A stretch of 39,728 bases of DNA from Comamonadaceae bacterium (GTDB lineage Bacteria > Pseudomonadota > Gammaproteobacteria > Burkholderiales > Burkholderiaceae_C): the NCBI GenBank assembly GCA_947476285.1, contig CANJPU010000053.1, forward strand, positions 1 to 39,728. Reading direction: 5' to 3'. Both the position numbers and the translations under genes were made by a program. The notes under the pieces are model-generated. The model made no database searches, was not told the DNA's origin, and saw only the letters and a list, made by a program, of their open reading frames with translations. The first letter of the stretch is position 1. Each line of letters opens with the position of its first letter. Positions 23,171 through 31,896 of the stretch are shown here, piece by piece.

Positions 23171-24175
23171 TCACTCGTCCGTCTTCACGCCAGCGCGCAT
23201 CACCACGTCTTTCCACATGCGCATGTCGCTGGCCATATAGGCTTCGAACTCGCGAGGCGGCAGGTAGGCGGGTTCCAGTCCGGCATCGGACAGCTTCGCC
23301 ACAATGGCAGGATCGGACAACGCGGCCTGCAGCGATGCCGACAGCTTGTCGCGCACCGGGTTGGGCAGTTTGGCGGGGCCGAAGAGGCCGATCCATGAAT
23401 TGGCAACGAGGTCCGGCAAGCCTTGCTCAGCCGTGGTGGTGAGATCGGGCAACTGGGACAGGCGCTTCTCGGACACCACCGCAATGCCACGCAGGCGCCC
23501 CTCGCGGATGTGGGGCAGCAGGGCCACGGTGTAAATCAGGATGGGCACGTGACCGCCGATGACGTCGGTGATGCCCTGGCCAATATTGTTGTATGCGACG
23601 CTCACGAGATTCGCGCCGCGCAGCCGCAGCATCTCGCCGGCCAGGTAATTCGACGAGCCGATTGCGGAAGACGCATAGCCCATGGGCTTGTCTTGCTGCT
23701 TCGAATACGCGATGAGTTCGGGCAGCGTCCTGGCCGGAATGGAAGGATGCACCGCCACCACCGTAGCCGACTTGGTCGCAAGACCGATCAGCGTGAAGTC
23801 GCGCTGCGCGTCATAGGGCATTGACTTGGGGCGCATCGCGGGGCCAATGGAGTGGGACGAGACCGCGCCCATCACAAGGTTGTAGCCGTCGGGCGGCGAG
23901 TTCTTGATGGCTTGCGCGCCCACAATGCCGCTGCCCCCGGCTCGGTTTTCGATGACGACCTGCTGCCCCAGCCCCCGCGACATCACGGGCTCGATCATGC
24001 GCGTCATGATGTCGCCGGCCGATCCGGCCGCAAACGGCACGATGATCTTGATTGGCCGAGTTGGGTAGTCGGCTTGGGCCCACGCCTGGGGGCTTGCTCC
24101 AGCGCTCAGCAGGGCAAGCGCAGCGCTGCCGTGCCGCACCATGAATCGGCGGCGCGCAATGTCGAGTTCTTCCAT
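23171..24175 (-). CDS. Bug/TctC-family solute-binding protein, likely Tat-exported, 334 aa
   Basis: The N-terminus MEELDIARRRFMVRHGSAA carries a twin-arginine motif (RRRFMVRH) before a moderate hydrophobic stretch and a cut near AWA-QA (residue 33), pointing to Tat export. Blocks: YPTRPIKIIVPFAAGSAGD (second Gly of GGxxD is Ser), GGSGIVGAQAI, PDGYNLVMGA, SAIGSSNYLAGEML, DLTTTAEQGLP. The ATG at 24175 overlaps the preceding gene's TGA by one base (TGATG); a GTG at 24178 is an alternative. Sandwiched between two TauD genes. Confidence 0.92.
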   Translation of the reverse strand: MEELDIARRRFMVRHGSAALALLSAGASPQAWAQADYPTRPIKIIVPFAAGSAGDIMTRMIEPVMSRGLGQQVVIENRAGGSGIVGAQAIKNSPPDGYNLVMGAVSSHSIGPAMRPKSMPYDAQRDFTLIGLATKSATVVAVHPSIPARTLPELIAYSKQQDKPMGYASSAIGSSNYLAGEMLRLRGANLVSVAYNNIGQGITDVIGGHVPILIYTVALLPHIREGRLRGIAVVSEKRLSQLPDLTTTAEQGLPDLVANSWIGLFGPAKLPNPVRDKLSASLQAALSDPAIVAKLSDAGLEPAYLPPREFEAYMASDMRMWKDVVMRAGVKTDE

Positions 24176-25107
24176 CACTTCGTCCCTTCCATCCAGGCGA
24201 CCGGTGCTTGTCCTGCGGTCCCCACGCGATGCATGCGCCGCGGCTCGGTGCCGTAATCAAAAATCGCCAGGTGCTGCACCGCAGGGTTGTCCCAGATCAG
24301 CAGATCGCCTGTTCGCCATTTGTGCCGATACTGAAAGCGCGGCTGGCGCAGATGCTCCCATAGCTGTTCCAGCAGCGCACTGCTTTCCTCGGGAGGCAGG
24401 CCGTCGATCTTGGACGTGTGCCCCTCGCTCACAAAAAGGGAGGGCCGGCCTGTATTGGGATGGCGTCGCACCACGGGATGCTGGACGTCCGGCACCTGGG
24501 CTTGTTGCTCGGGCGTGAGCGGCGGCCGCTTGAGTTGCCCCTTCGCGCGTTTTTTCTCCAGATGGTGCATGAAGCTGTGGGTGGATGTGAAGTTCACGAG
24601 CCGCTTGCGCAAGTCTGCCGGCAGGTCCTGGAAGGCATGTATCGCGCTGGTGAAGGCCGTGTCACCGATGGGCTGACCATCTTTGTGCGGAACCTGGATG
24701 CTGTAGAGCAGTGAATACATGTCCGGGCACCGGTTGAAGGATGCGTCGGTGTGCCACAGCATGCCGGCGTCCTCAATGCCTATCGCCTCCCCGTTCTCAC
24801 GGATGTTGGAGACGATGGTCAGCGCCGGATGGTCGGGCACAGTGAAGCGGTTGTAGAACAATGGCTGCAAAGGGCCAAGCCCTTGTGCAAAGCGGATCTG
24901 GTCTTGCGGCTGCAATTGCTGGTCGCGCAACACGACAACGCCGAAGCGGTCGAGTGCGGCGCGCACGGCCTCGAAGTCAGCGGAAGATGCATGGCGGGCA
25001 TCGACGCCGCGCACTTCGGCGCCGATCACGCCGCCAAACGAATGCACCGACGCGCGAGAGGCTTGGTCCGACGCGTCGCTGGATGGGGCAGGTGCGACCG
25101 ATTGCAT
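24175..25107 (-). CDS. TauD/TfdA-family Fe(II)/2-oxoglutarate dioxygenase, 310 aa
   Basis: First gene of the minus-strand operon. Iron ligands His119 and Asp121 (MLWHTDASF) and His279 (AVQHLAIFDYG); Arg290/Arg294 in EPRRMHRV for 2-oxoglutarate. It shares the TauD core (RPSLFVSEGHTSKIDGLP, TGDLLIWDN) with the other paralogue, but an extended Ser/Ala-rich N-terminus precedes HSFGGVIGAEVRGVD. The family adds oxygen next to sulfonate, ether or amine groups. The 5' region 25108-25316 has no recognisable gene and must hold the operon promoter; I see no clear one. Confidence 0.93.
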   Translation of the reverse strand: MQSVAPAPSSDASDQASRASVHSFGGVIGAEVRGVDARHASSADFEAVRAALDRFGVVVLRDQQLQPQDQIRFAQGLGPLQPLFYNRFTVPDHPALTIVSNIRENGEAIGIEDAGMLWHTDASFNRCPDMYSLLYSIQVPHKDGQPIGDTAFTSAIHAFQDLPADLRKRLVNFTSTHSFMHHLEKKRAKGQLKRPPLTPEQQAQVPDVQHPVVRRHPNTGRPSLFVSEGHTSKIDGLPPEESSALLEQLWEHLRQPRFQYRHKWRTGDLLIWDNPAVQHLAIFDYGTEPRRMHRVGTAGQAPVAWMEGTK

Positions 25108-25316
25108 ATTGCATGTCTCTTTTTATCGAGGATCATTGTATGCATGGTTTAACTCAGACTCCAGCCCGGTAAAACCCGTGCCCGGCCTGAAATGAAGCCA
25201 AGCGAACTACAAAATCCTGCTGCGGCCACATGGTCATCGCCACCGCTGCGGCCATCGGGCCTACAAGGTGACGGACAAGCTTGGCCGCAAGCATGCCCGC
25301 GAGCGGCCCGCAGGCC

Positions 25317-25907
25317 TCAGACGCCCTGGAGTTGTTGCCCGAATTGCGCCACGCTGATCACGGTTGCTTGTTTGGGAAAGATCTTCTGCGTGAGAAACTC
25401 GTGCACGTCTGGGTCAGGGTCGCCACACGCGTCCGCCAGAACGAACACACGATAGTCAAGGTCATGCGCCTCCCGTACCGTGGTGAGTGTGACTCCGCTG
25501 GTGTGGATTCCCGCGAGTACCACTGTGTCGACCCCCAGCCCCTTCAACTGACGATGAAGATCCGTGGTGGAAAACGCCCCCACGCGGTTCTTGCGCACCA
25601 CGATGTCCCCTGGCTGCGGCGCAATCGACGCATGCACTGCCGTCTTTGGAGAGTCGGCGCGCATATTCTCACCGGCGGCTTTTGCGCGTGCACCCATGGC
25701 GCTGTAGGACGGAAAAGCGGCATAGTCGGCATCTGTGAAACCCACCCTGACATATGCGACGGTGCCGCCGGCGGCCCGCACCGCACTGATGCACTCGCCC
25801 ACACGCGCCAGCAGGTGGTCAGGCTCCTTGAGGGACCCCAGGATTGAGGGCTGATAGTCCATCACAAGAAGTGCAGTGGACTTGGGATTGAAAGTAGGAT
25901 TCGTCAT
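25317..25907 (-). CDS. Isochorismatase-fold hydrolase lacking the catalytic Cys, 196 aa
   Basis: Cysteine-hydrolase/isochorismatase fold. Asp17 (LLVMDYQP) and Lys106 (VVRKNRVGAF) of the usual triad are present, but in LAGIHTSGVTLTT the nucleophilic Cys position is Val139, so it cannot work as an amidase through a thioester. EntB-type isochorismatases also lack this Cys, so vinyl-ether hydrolysis or another chemistry is possible. ATG at 25907; an upstream in-frame start would overlap the divergent crotonase. No signal peptide. Only 29 bp separate the two divergent start codons, so their promoters must lie in each other's coding region. Confidence 0.87.
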   Translation of the reverse strand: MTNPTFNPKSTALLVMDYQPSILGSLKEPDHLLARVGECISAVRAAGGTVAYVRVGFTDADYAAFPSYSAMGARAKAAGENMRADSPKTAVHASIAPQPGDIVVRKNRVGAFSTTDLHRQLKGLGVDTVVLAGIHTSGVTLTTVREAHDLDYRVFVLADACGDPDPDVHEFLTQKIFPKQATVISVAQFGQQLQGV

Positions 25908-25936
25908 CGTGCCATTGTGCCGCAGAAAGAACACCC

Positions 25937-26704
25937 ATGAAGCCTGATTCACCCGCACCACAGATCCTCGTCCACCGTACCCATGGAGTCGAAGTTCTCA
26001 CCCTGAACCGGCCGCGTAGCGCCAATGCAGTCACGCTCGATGCCGGTGAACTGATCACGCGCCACCTTCAGGCTGCGGCTGCGGACCCGCAGGTCGCAGC
26101 GGTGGTGCTTGCATCGACCGGCAAGGTCTTCTGCGCAGGCTACGACCTCAAGGCGCCGCCTGCGGACACATCCGATCCTGCCGGGCAACGATCGCGGATC
26201 TGGCAGGGCGTTTTCCTGGCAATGGTTGATTTTCCAAAACCATTCGTCGTCGCGGTCAACGGCGCGGCCATCGGCCTGGGATGCATGTTCGTGATGTTGG
26301 CAGACCATGTCGTGTGCGTTCCCGACGCATACATATCGCTGCCGGAGATCAAGCACGGCATGCTCACTCCCGCAGGCTACACGATCACCAAGTTCGGGCT
26401 CAATCACTCCATCGCCGCCGACATGACTCTGGCTGCGCGGACCGTGACGCTGGCTTCGGTTGCGCACCTCAAGCGCATTGAAGTCGTGGCGTCCACTGCC
26501 GTACTGGAACGGGCACTGAGTGTTGCCAGCGAACTGGCAGCGCATCCGGCGCACGCGTATCGAATGAACAAGAGCTGGGTCAACCATCAATTGCGCGCGC
26601 AGATCAACGAGGCCTTCGCGGCGGGGGCGTCCTTCCGCCGCGAAGCAGCCACGGGTATTTCTTCTGACCCAATGCACGATGGTGACGTCAAGTCGAGCGC
26701 CTGA
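25937..26704 (+). CDS. Enoyl-CoA hydratase/isomerase (crotonase) family protein, 255 aa
   Basis: Crotonase fold with the oxyanion-hole segments VFCAGYDLKAPP and NGAAIGLGCMF. Of the two catalytic glutamates of true hydratases, the one in SLPEIKHGML is present, whereas the other (GCEL) is replaced by Met-Phe (GCMF). It is therefore more likely an isomerase, a CoA hydrolase or another crotonase-fold enzyme than a standard hydratase. Length is normal. Convergent with the Bug gene at 26716 (11-bp gap) and divergent from the isochorismatase-fold gene. Confidence 0.88.
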   Translation: MKPDSPAPQILVHRTHGVEVLTLNRPRSANAVTLDAGELITRHLQAAAADPQVAAVVLASTGKVFCAGYDLKAPPADTSDPAGQRSRIWQGVFLAMVDFPKPFVVAVNGAAIGLGCMFVMLADHVVCVPDAYISLPEIKHGMLTPAGYTITKFGLNHSIAADMTLAARTVTLASVAHLKRIEVVASTAVLERALSVASELAAHPAHAYRMNKSWVNHQLRAQINEAFAAGASFRREAATGISSDPMHDGDVKSSA

Positions 26705-26715
26705 GCGCGGTCGAC

Positions 26716-27696
26716 TTACTGCTTGGGCACGTGCGCCACGTCCACCGCCCTTTTCCACATCACCGTGTTGGCCTTGATTTTCTCCACGAAGAGCGCAGGC
26801 GGCTCGCCGCCGACAACCGAGCCGGTCTGGCTGAGCGTGGCAAGGATGGCGGGATCCTTCAGCACCTTCTGGGTCTCGGCGTAGAGCTTGTCCAAGATCG
26901 GCTTGGGTGTGCCCGCCGGTGCGGACAGGCCGTACCAGGAGGCGATGGAGAAGCCCGGGAACATGGAGGCCACGATCGGCAGGTCGGGTTCGACGGTGAG
27001 CCGCTCGGTGGTCGCCGCCGCCAGCGGGATGATGGTGCCTGCCTTGATGTGTGCCGCGACTGCGGCGTAGCCGAGAAAGGCGGCCTGTAGGCGGCCGCTG
27101 AGCAGGTCGGTCACCAGCGGCGCGGCCCCCTTGTAGGGCACGTGCAGCGCCTTGATGTCCGCCAGGCTGTTGAACAGCTCCATGCCAAGATGCACCGTGC
27201 TGCCTTCGCCGACCGAGCCGTAGGCGACTTTGCCGGGGTTCTTACGGGCGTAGTCAATATACCCGGCCAGAGTGCGCGGCATGCTCGGATGCACGATCAA
27301 CACGACCGCTGGCGCCGCCAGCACCGTGATGTGCTCGAAGCTCTTGAGGGGGTCGTAGGGCATTTCCTTGAGCGTGGACGGGCTGATCTCCGTCGGGCCC
27401 GCATGCGACAGCAACAGGGTGTAGCCGTCCGGCTGCGAATTGGCGACGAAGGTGGTGCCGATCACGCCGTTTGCGCCGGACTTGGATTCGAGCACCACCG
27501 GCTGGCCCAGTGCCTGCTGCAGTTTTTCCACGATCGGCCGCGCGATGGCGTCGGCAGGCCCCGCTGGCGGCCAGGGGCTGATCAGCTTGATGGGCTTGTT
27601 CGGATACGTCTGGGCTGCTGCGGGGGCGACGCTCCCCCATGCGGCCAGCATGATGAGCGAAGTGACAACGGTGTGGATGGCCTTGCGAAACTTCAT
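26716..27696 (-). CDS. Bug/TctC-family periplasmic solute-binding protein, 326 aa
   Basis: Last gene of the acyl-CoA operon (32888 to 26716). The ATG at 27696 has AAGGAGACGTCC before it. Sec signal peptide, cut near PAAA-QT (residue 28). Blocks: YPNKPIKLISPWPPAGPADA (AGPAD in place of GGxxD), GANGVIGTTFVA, PDGYTLLLSHAG, VGEGSTVHLGMELF, HVPYKGAAP, APAGTPKPIL. It is 47 bp after the acyl-CoA dehydrogenase stop. The same operon begins with a second, different Bug gene. Confidence 0.93.
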   Translation of the reverse strand: MKFRKAIHTVVTSLIMLAAWGSVAPAAAQTYPNKPIKLISPWPPAGPADAIARPIVEKLQQALGQPVVLESKSGANGVIGTTFVANSQPDGYTLLLSHAGPTEISPSTLKEMPYDPLKSFEHITVLAAPAVVLIVHPSMPRTLAGYIDYARKNPGKVAYGSVGEGSTVHLGMELFNSLADIKALHVPYKGAAPLVTDLLSGRLQAAFLGYAAVAAHIKAGTIIPLAAATTERLTVEPDLPIVASMFPGFSIASWYGLSAPAGTPKPILDKLYAETQKVLKDPAILATLSQTGSVVGGEPPALFVEKIKANTVMWKRAVDVAHVPKQ

Positions 27697-27743
27697 GGAC
27701 GTCTCCTTTTTTTTCAGTGGGCCGGAAGAGGCCCTTGCACGCG

Positions 27744-28886
27744 TCAACGCAGCGCGTCACGCGAGATCAACATGCGCTGCACTTCGGATGACCCTTCCGT
27801 GATGCGATAGTGCCGCAAGTCGCGGTAGAAGCGCTCCACAGGAAAACCCTTGATCACGCCCATGCCGCCGTGGATCTGCACGGCCCGGTCGGCGACCCGG
27901 CCGGCCATTTCGGTGCAACTGAGCTTGCAGATGCTCGATGCCGTGCCGACATCTTCGCCGGCCTCCAGGCGGCGCAAGGTCTCGTAGACATAGGCCCGGG
28001 CCTGTTCCAACTCGACCACCGAGTCGGCAATCATCCACTGGATCGCCTGCCGTTCGGCCAGGGCTTGGCCAAAGGTCTTGCGCTGTCGTGCGTGGGTGAC
28101 CGACATCTCGATCAGCCGGTCGGCCGCGCCCAGGCAACTGCTCGCGATGCCCATGCGGCCAGTGACCAGCGAGCCCATCGCGATCGCGAAGCCCTTGCCG
28201 ACCTCGCCCAGCACGCTGTCATAGGGGATGCGGCAGTCGTCAAAGCGCAGCTCAGCCACTTCCATCGCCGCCGAGCCGATGGTGGTGTCCACGCGCGACA
28301 CCGTCATGCCGGGCGCGCCCTTGTCCACCAGAAAGGTGGTGATGCCGCCGCGGCCACGCAGCGCCCTGTCGGTGACCGCCACCACCATCAGCACGTCGGC
28401 TTTGTGCGCGCCGCCGATGTAGTGCTTGGTTCCGTTGAGCACCCAGCCGCCGTCACCTTCATCGGCCCGGGTGGAAATCGCCTGTGCGTCGGAGCCGGCG
28501 CCGGGCTCGGTCAGGGCGAAGGCAGAGCGCCAGGTGCCGTCCACCAGCTTGCGCAGGTACTTGGCCTTCTGCGCCTGGCTGCCTTGCGTGAGAATGCCGA
28601 TCGGCGCCAGGCCGCTGGTGTAGTCCAGCATCGCGGTGAAGATGCGGTGCGAGCGACCGAATTCCTCCATGGCCAGGCAATAGGTGGCGATGCCAACGCC
28701 GGCGCCGCCGTATTCGGGCGGCATGCGCAGCCCCAGGTAGCCGTGGTCGCGCAGCACGGTCCAGGCTGCATCGGGGATGGCGCCGATGGCGTCGCATTCC
28801 AGCGCCAGCGGCTCCAGCTTCTCTGTCGCGAACTGGCGCAGGCTGGGGCGCAGCTGCGCAAGCTCTTGGTTGATCTCCAGCTTCAA
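27744..28886 (-). CDS. Acyl-CoA dehydrogenase, 380 aa
   Basis: FAD-dependent dehydrogenase introducing a C2-C3 double bond into acyl-CoA. Blocks: YGGAGVGIATYCLAMEE, FALTEPGAGSDAQ (flavin/substrate site), LNGTKHYIGGAHKADV, RKTFGQALAERQAIQWMIAD, and the catalytic Glu364 in RITEGSSEVQRMLI. Length is standard for the SCAD/IVD-like group. Its ATG overlaps the synthetase stop by four bases (ATGA). Electrons would pass to ETF, which is not encoded here. Confidence 0.95.
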   Translation of the reverse strand: MKLEINQELAQLRPSLRQFATEKLEPLALECDAIGAIPDAAWTVLRDHGYLGLRMPPEYGGAGVGIATYCLAMEEFGRSHRIFTAMLDYTSGLAPIGILTQGSQAQKAKYLRKLVDGTWRSAFALTEPGAGSDAQAISTRADEGDGGWVLNGTKHYIGGAHKADVLMVVAVTDRALRGRGGITTFLVDKGAPGMTVSRVDTTIGSAAMEVAELRFDDCRIPYDSVLGEVGKGFAIAMGSLVTGRMGIASSCLGAADRLIEMSVTHARQRKTFGQALAERQAIQWMIADSVVELEQARAYVYETLRRLEAGEDVGTASSICKLSCTEMAGRVADRAVQIHGGMGVIKGFPVERFYRDLRHYRITEGSSEVQRMLISRDALR

Positions 28887-31078
28887 GTCGTCTCCTTCCA
28901 GCGTTTCGCGCCGACATCGGCGACATCGGCGACAACGAGCGCGTCGATCACGCGCACGCCTTGTCCGCGCGGCAGGACTCGCACCGGGTTCAGGTCAAGC
29001 TCAGCAACCAGGCCGCGGGTATCCAGCGCAAACCAGCCGACGCGCACGATGCAGTCGACCAAAGCTTCCACATCCATCGGCGGCTGGCCACGCACGCCTT
29101 GCAGAAGCGGATAGCTGCGCAGCCCTTGCAGCATCCTGTGCACCTGGGCAGGCTCGAACGGCGGCAGACCGAACGCGATGTCCTTGAGCACCTCCACATA
29201 GATGCCGCCCAGACCGACGGTGACGACGGGCCCGAACGTGGCATCGCGCGACACGCCCACCAGCACGTCCAGGCCGGGTGGCACCATCTCTTGCACCAGC
29301 ACGCCTTCGATGCGGGCATCGGACTTCCAGGCGCGCGCGGCGGCCATGATTTGCGCGTGTGCCTGGCGCACGGCAGCTTCCCCCTGGATGTTCAACTGCA
29401 GCGCGCCTGCTTCGGTCTTGTGCGCGATGTCGCGGGACTGCACCTTCAATGCCACCGGGCCGTTGATCGAAGCGGCAATGCGCACCGCTTCATCGGCGTC
29501 AACAGCGAGTTGCTCGCGAGCGAAGGGCAGCCCATAGGCGGCCAGCACCTGCTTGGACTGGTGCTCGCTCAAGGTCCCTTCGACGCCCGCCATCGCGTTC
29601 CTCGCAAGCTGCTGCGCATCGGCCTGCATGCCTGCGGGTCGTTGCGGTGCCACGGCTTGCGCGCGCTCGCGCTGGAACTGCGCGTAGCGCATCGCAGCGT
29701 TGATCGCCTTCAGTGCAGGCACCGCATCGCGGTAGACCGCGTGCCCTTGCGCCACCAAAGTCGCGTGCACGAGCGTCTCGTCGCCCAGGCATTTGCCGGT
29801 CCACAGGATTGCGACTGGCTTGTCGAAGTTTTTCGAAACCTCGGCCACCGCCTGGATCTCGGCTGGCGGCGAAAAGGTCAGCACCGGCACAACCACATCA
29901 ACGGCCGGATCGCTGCCGATCGCCTTTGTCACGTCGGCGAAGATGTTCGGGTTGCCGATGGCAGCCGCTGTCAGATCGGTGGGGTTGTTGGTCGCAGTGA
30001 AGCTGGGCAGCAGTTCGCGAAGACGCTCCTGCGTCGATGCCGAGTACGCCGGCCACTCGATGCCCCGCGCAGCGCCAAGGTCGGCCATCATCACCAGGTT
30101 GCCACCGGAGAGCGAAGTCGCGGCTGCGCTCCAGCCGCGGGGGCGGCGACCGGTGCGCAGCAGCATCGCGGCCTCGTACAGATCGGCACAATCGTCGACC
30201 CGGATGATGCCCATCTGGCGCAGCGCGGCGTCGCAGACCGCATCAGCACCGGTGACTGAGCCAGTGTGCGATGCGGCGGCCCGGGCGCCTGCCTCGGTAC
30301 GGCCGACTTTGACCATGAGGATGGGTTTGTCCAGCTCGGCGGCACGGGCCGCCACCCGGCGCAGCTTGTCGCCGTCGGCCAGTTGCTCGGCCAGCGCGAG
30401 CACAACGCGCGTGTGCGGGTCTTCCACCATGAAAGCCATGTAGTCAAGCAGGCTCAGGTCGGCATCGTTGCCGCTGCTGACCTGGTGGCTGATGCGAAGG
30501 CCAGCCTGCCGGGCACGCCACATGATGTTGACTTGGCCGGCACCACCGGACTGGGATACAACGCCCAGGTCACCGTGCGCGCTGCCATCGTCGTCCAGGA
30601 TCACCTGGGTCGATCCGAGGCTCAGCCGGTTGACGTAGCTCACCATCCCATTGCAGTTGGGGCCCATCAAGCGCAGGCCACCTGCGCGGGCAATGGAGAC
30701 GATCTCCTGCTGCATCGCGGCGCCGGCCGCAGTGCCGGTTTCGCCGAAGCCGGCGGCGAACACGGTGGCAAATGGCACGCCCAGCGCGACGCATTCGCGC
30801 ACTGCATCGGCGATGGCGTGTGCGGGCAGGATGATACCCACGTGGTCCGGCACTTGCGGCAGGTCCTGCAGCGAAGGATAGGCGCGATGGCCCAGGATCT
30901 CGCTGCGCTTTGGATTGATCGGGAAGAACTTTCCCTTGTAGCCGAACTTCAGCAGGAAGTGGGTGCATTTGCCGCCGAACTTGCCACGGTCCTCGGTAGC
31001 GCCGATCAGCGCCACCGAGCGCGGGGCAAAGAAGCGGGACAGGTCGACGAACCCCTGGGGAGAAACTGCTTCAGGCAT
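28883..31078 (-). CDS. NDP-forming acyl-CoA synthetase (acetate-CoA ligase family), 731 aa
   Basis: Single-chain acyl-CoA synthetase (ADP-forming type). Order: CoA-binding Rossmann domain (about 15-145; RSVALIGATEDRGKFGG, MGPNCNGMV), succinyl-CoA-ligase-like domains (about 170-460) with the phospho-acceptor His271 in ASHTGSVTGAD, and a C-terminal ATP-grasp domain (about 505-725; PVALKVQSRDIAHKTEAGAL, VGLGGIYVEVLKD, ELDLNPVRV). It would activate an imported acid to its CoA ester for the following acyl-CoA dehydrogenase, with which it overlaps. It starts 20 bp after the racemase-fold gene. Confidence 0.93.
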   Translation of the reverse strand: MPEAVSPQGFVDLSRFFAPRSVALIGATEDRGKFGGKCTHFLLKFGYKGKFFPINPKRSEILGHRAYPSLQDLPQVPDHVGIILPAHAIADAVRECVALGVPFATVFAAGFGETGTAAGAAMQQEIVSIARAGGLRLMGPNCNGMVSYVNRLSLGSTQVILDDDGSAHGDLGVVSQSGGAGQVNIMWRARQAGLRISHQVSSGNDADLSLLDYMAFMVEDPHTRVVLALAEQLADGDKLRRVAARAAELDKPILMVKVGRTEAGARAAASHTGSVTGADAVCDAALRQMGIIRVDDCADLYEAAMLLRTGRRPRGWSAAATSLSGGNLVMMADLGAARGIEWPAYSASTQERLRELLPSFTATNNPTDLTAAAIGNPNIFADVTKAIGSDPAVDVVVPVLTFSPPAEIQAVAEVSKNFDKPVAILWTGKCLGDETLVHATLVAQGHAVYRDAVPALKAINAAMRYAQFQRERAQAVAPQRPAGMQADAQQLARNAMAGVEGTLSEHQSKQVLAAYGLPFAREQLAVDADEAVRIAASINGPVALKVQSRDIAHKTEAGALQLNIQGEAAVRQAHAQIMAAARAWKSDARIEGVLVQEMVPPGLDVLVGVSRDATFGPVVTVGLGGIYVEVLKDIAFGLPPFEPAQVHRMLQGLRSYPLLQGVRGQPPMDVEALVDCIVRVGWFALDTRGLVAELDLNPVRVLPRGQGVRVIDALVVADVADVGAKRWKETT

Positions 31079-31098
31079 GGGTGCGCGGGACAGAGCGG

Positions 31099-31896
31099 TT
31101 ACCGATGCCGATCCAGCTGCGCGAGCATGTCCGCCGGCGGCGTCGCATACACCCCACGCCTGCCGACACCGATGCCCGTGCGCCGCTGGAGATTGACCAG
31201 CATCTCCGTGTACAGGAATGCGACGCCGACGCAGTCGAGCACGGTCGCGCCACCAATCGGTCCCACGTGGTTGCCCGCCATCACCAGGTTCAGCACGCCT
31301 TCGGCTGGCACGATCAGGTCGGCCCCGGCCTCGACAGCCTTGTGTGCAACCGCCGTGAAGTCCTCGATCACCGCCGCCGGTTGCGCCAGCGCCGCGTTCA
31401 GGTCAGCTTCGTCCAGGTGATGCGTGACGCAGTAGTAGCCCTGGATCCGGTTCTCCAGCCCATGCCGGCGCACCAGCGCTTTCAGGCGCTTGACGTTGGA
31501 CGGCGCCAGTGTGATGAGCGCGATCTGCTCGCCCAGAGAACACGCCGTCAGCAGCGAAGCCTCGGCCAAGGACACCACCGGAATATTCAACAGCGACCGG
31601 ATCTCCGGCAGAAAAGGCTCGCTGAAACTGCCCAGCACGATCGCGTCGAACCCGTCTTGCTCCGCCTTGCGGCAGAAATCAATCACTTCGGTCTGGAGCA
31701 CGAGCTTGGCGTAGGCGTATTTCAGGATGTCCGCTGGCATGCGCCCTTCATAGCGGCTCTCTGTCACGCCGTTGAACGCGACGTGCGTGCCCTCGGAGCA
31801 GACCTTCTTCGCGCACTCCTTCAACGCATTCGCGTAATGCGTCAGCGTACCCAGCTGCGTCATTGACTGATACCAGATGCGCATGCCCATGGTCAT
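31099..31896 (-). CDS. Asp/Glu-racemase-fold protein without catalytic Cys pair, 265 aa
   Basis: Resembles the Asp/Glu/hydantoin racemase superfamily: two alpha/beta lobes, starting MRIWYQSMTQLG and with AIVLGSFSEPFLPEIR and LAEASLLTACSLG in the first lobe. The two active-site cysteines of racemases are missing: the first position is Ser90 (normally Cys in the ACFxDPG block) and the second block reads IVPAEGV (Ala198-Glu199) instead of LGCAGM. A racemase reaction is thus doubtful; decarboxylase, isomerase or binding roles are possible. The ATG at 31896 overlaps the Bug stop (ATGA), so translation is coupled. Confidence 0.85.
   Translation of the reverse strand: MTMGMRIWYQSMTQLGTLTHYANALKECAKKVCSEGTHVAFNGVTESRYEGRMPADILKYAYAKLVLQTEVIDFCRKAEQDGFDAIVLGSFSEPFLPEIRSLLNIPVVSLAEASLLTACSLGEQIALITLAPSNVKRLKALVRRHGLENRIQGYYCVTHHLDEADLNAALAQPAAVIEDFTAVAHKAVEAGADLIVPAEGVLNLVMAGNHVGPIGGATVLDCVGVAFLYTEMLVNLQRRTGIGVGRRGVYATPPADMLAQLDRHR

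Noticed and set aside
27810..29114. 434-codon plus-strand open frame
   Set aside because: It is antisense to the well-supported acyl-CoA dehydrogenase and synthetase genes; composition is a GC-skew artefact with no domain.
28961..30259. 432-codon plus-strand open frame
   Set aside because: Antisense shadow of the acyl-CoA synthetase; His/Arg-rich, no motif or ribosome-binding site.
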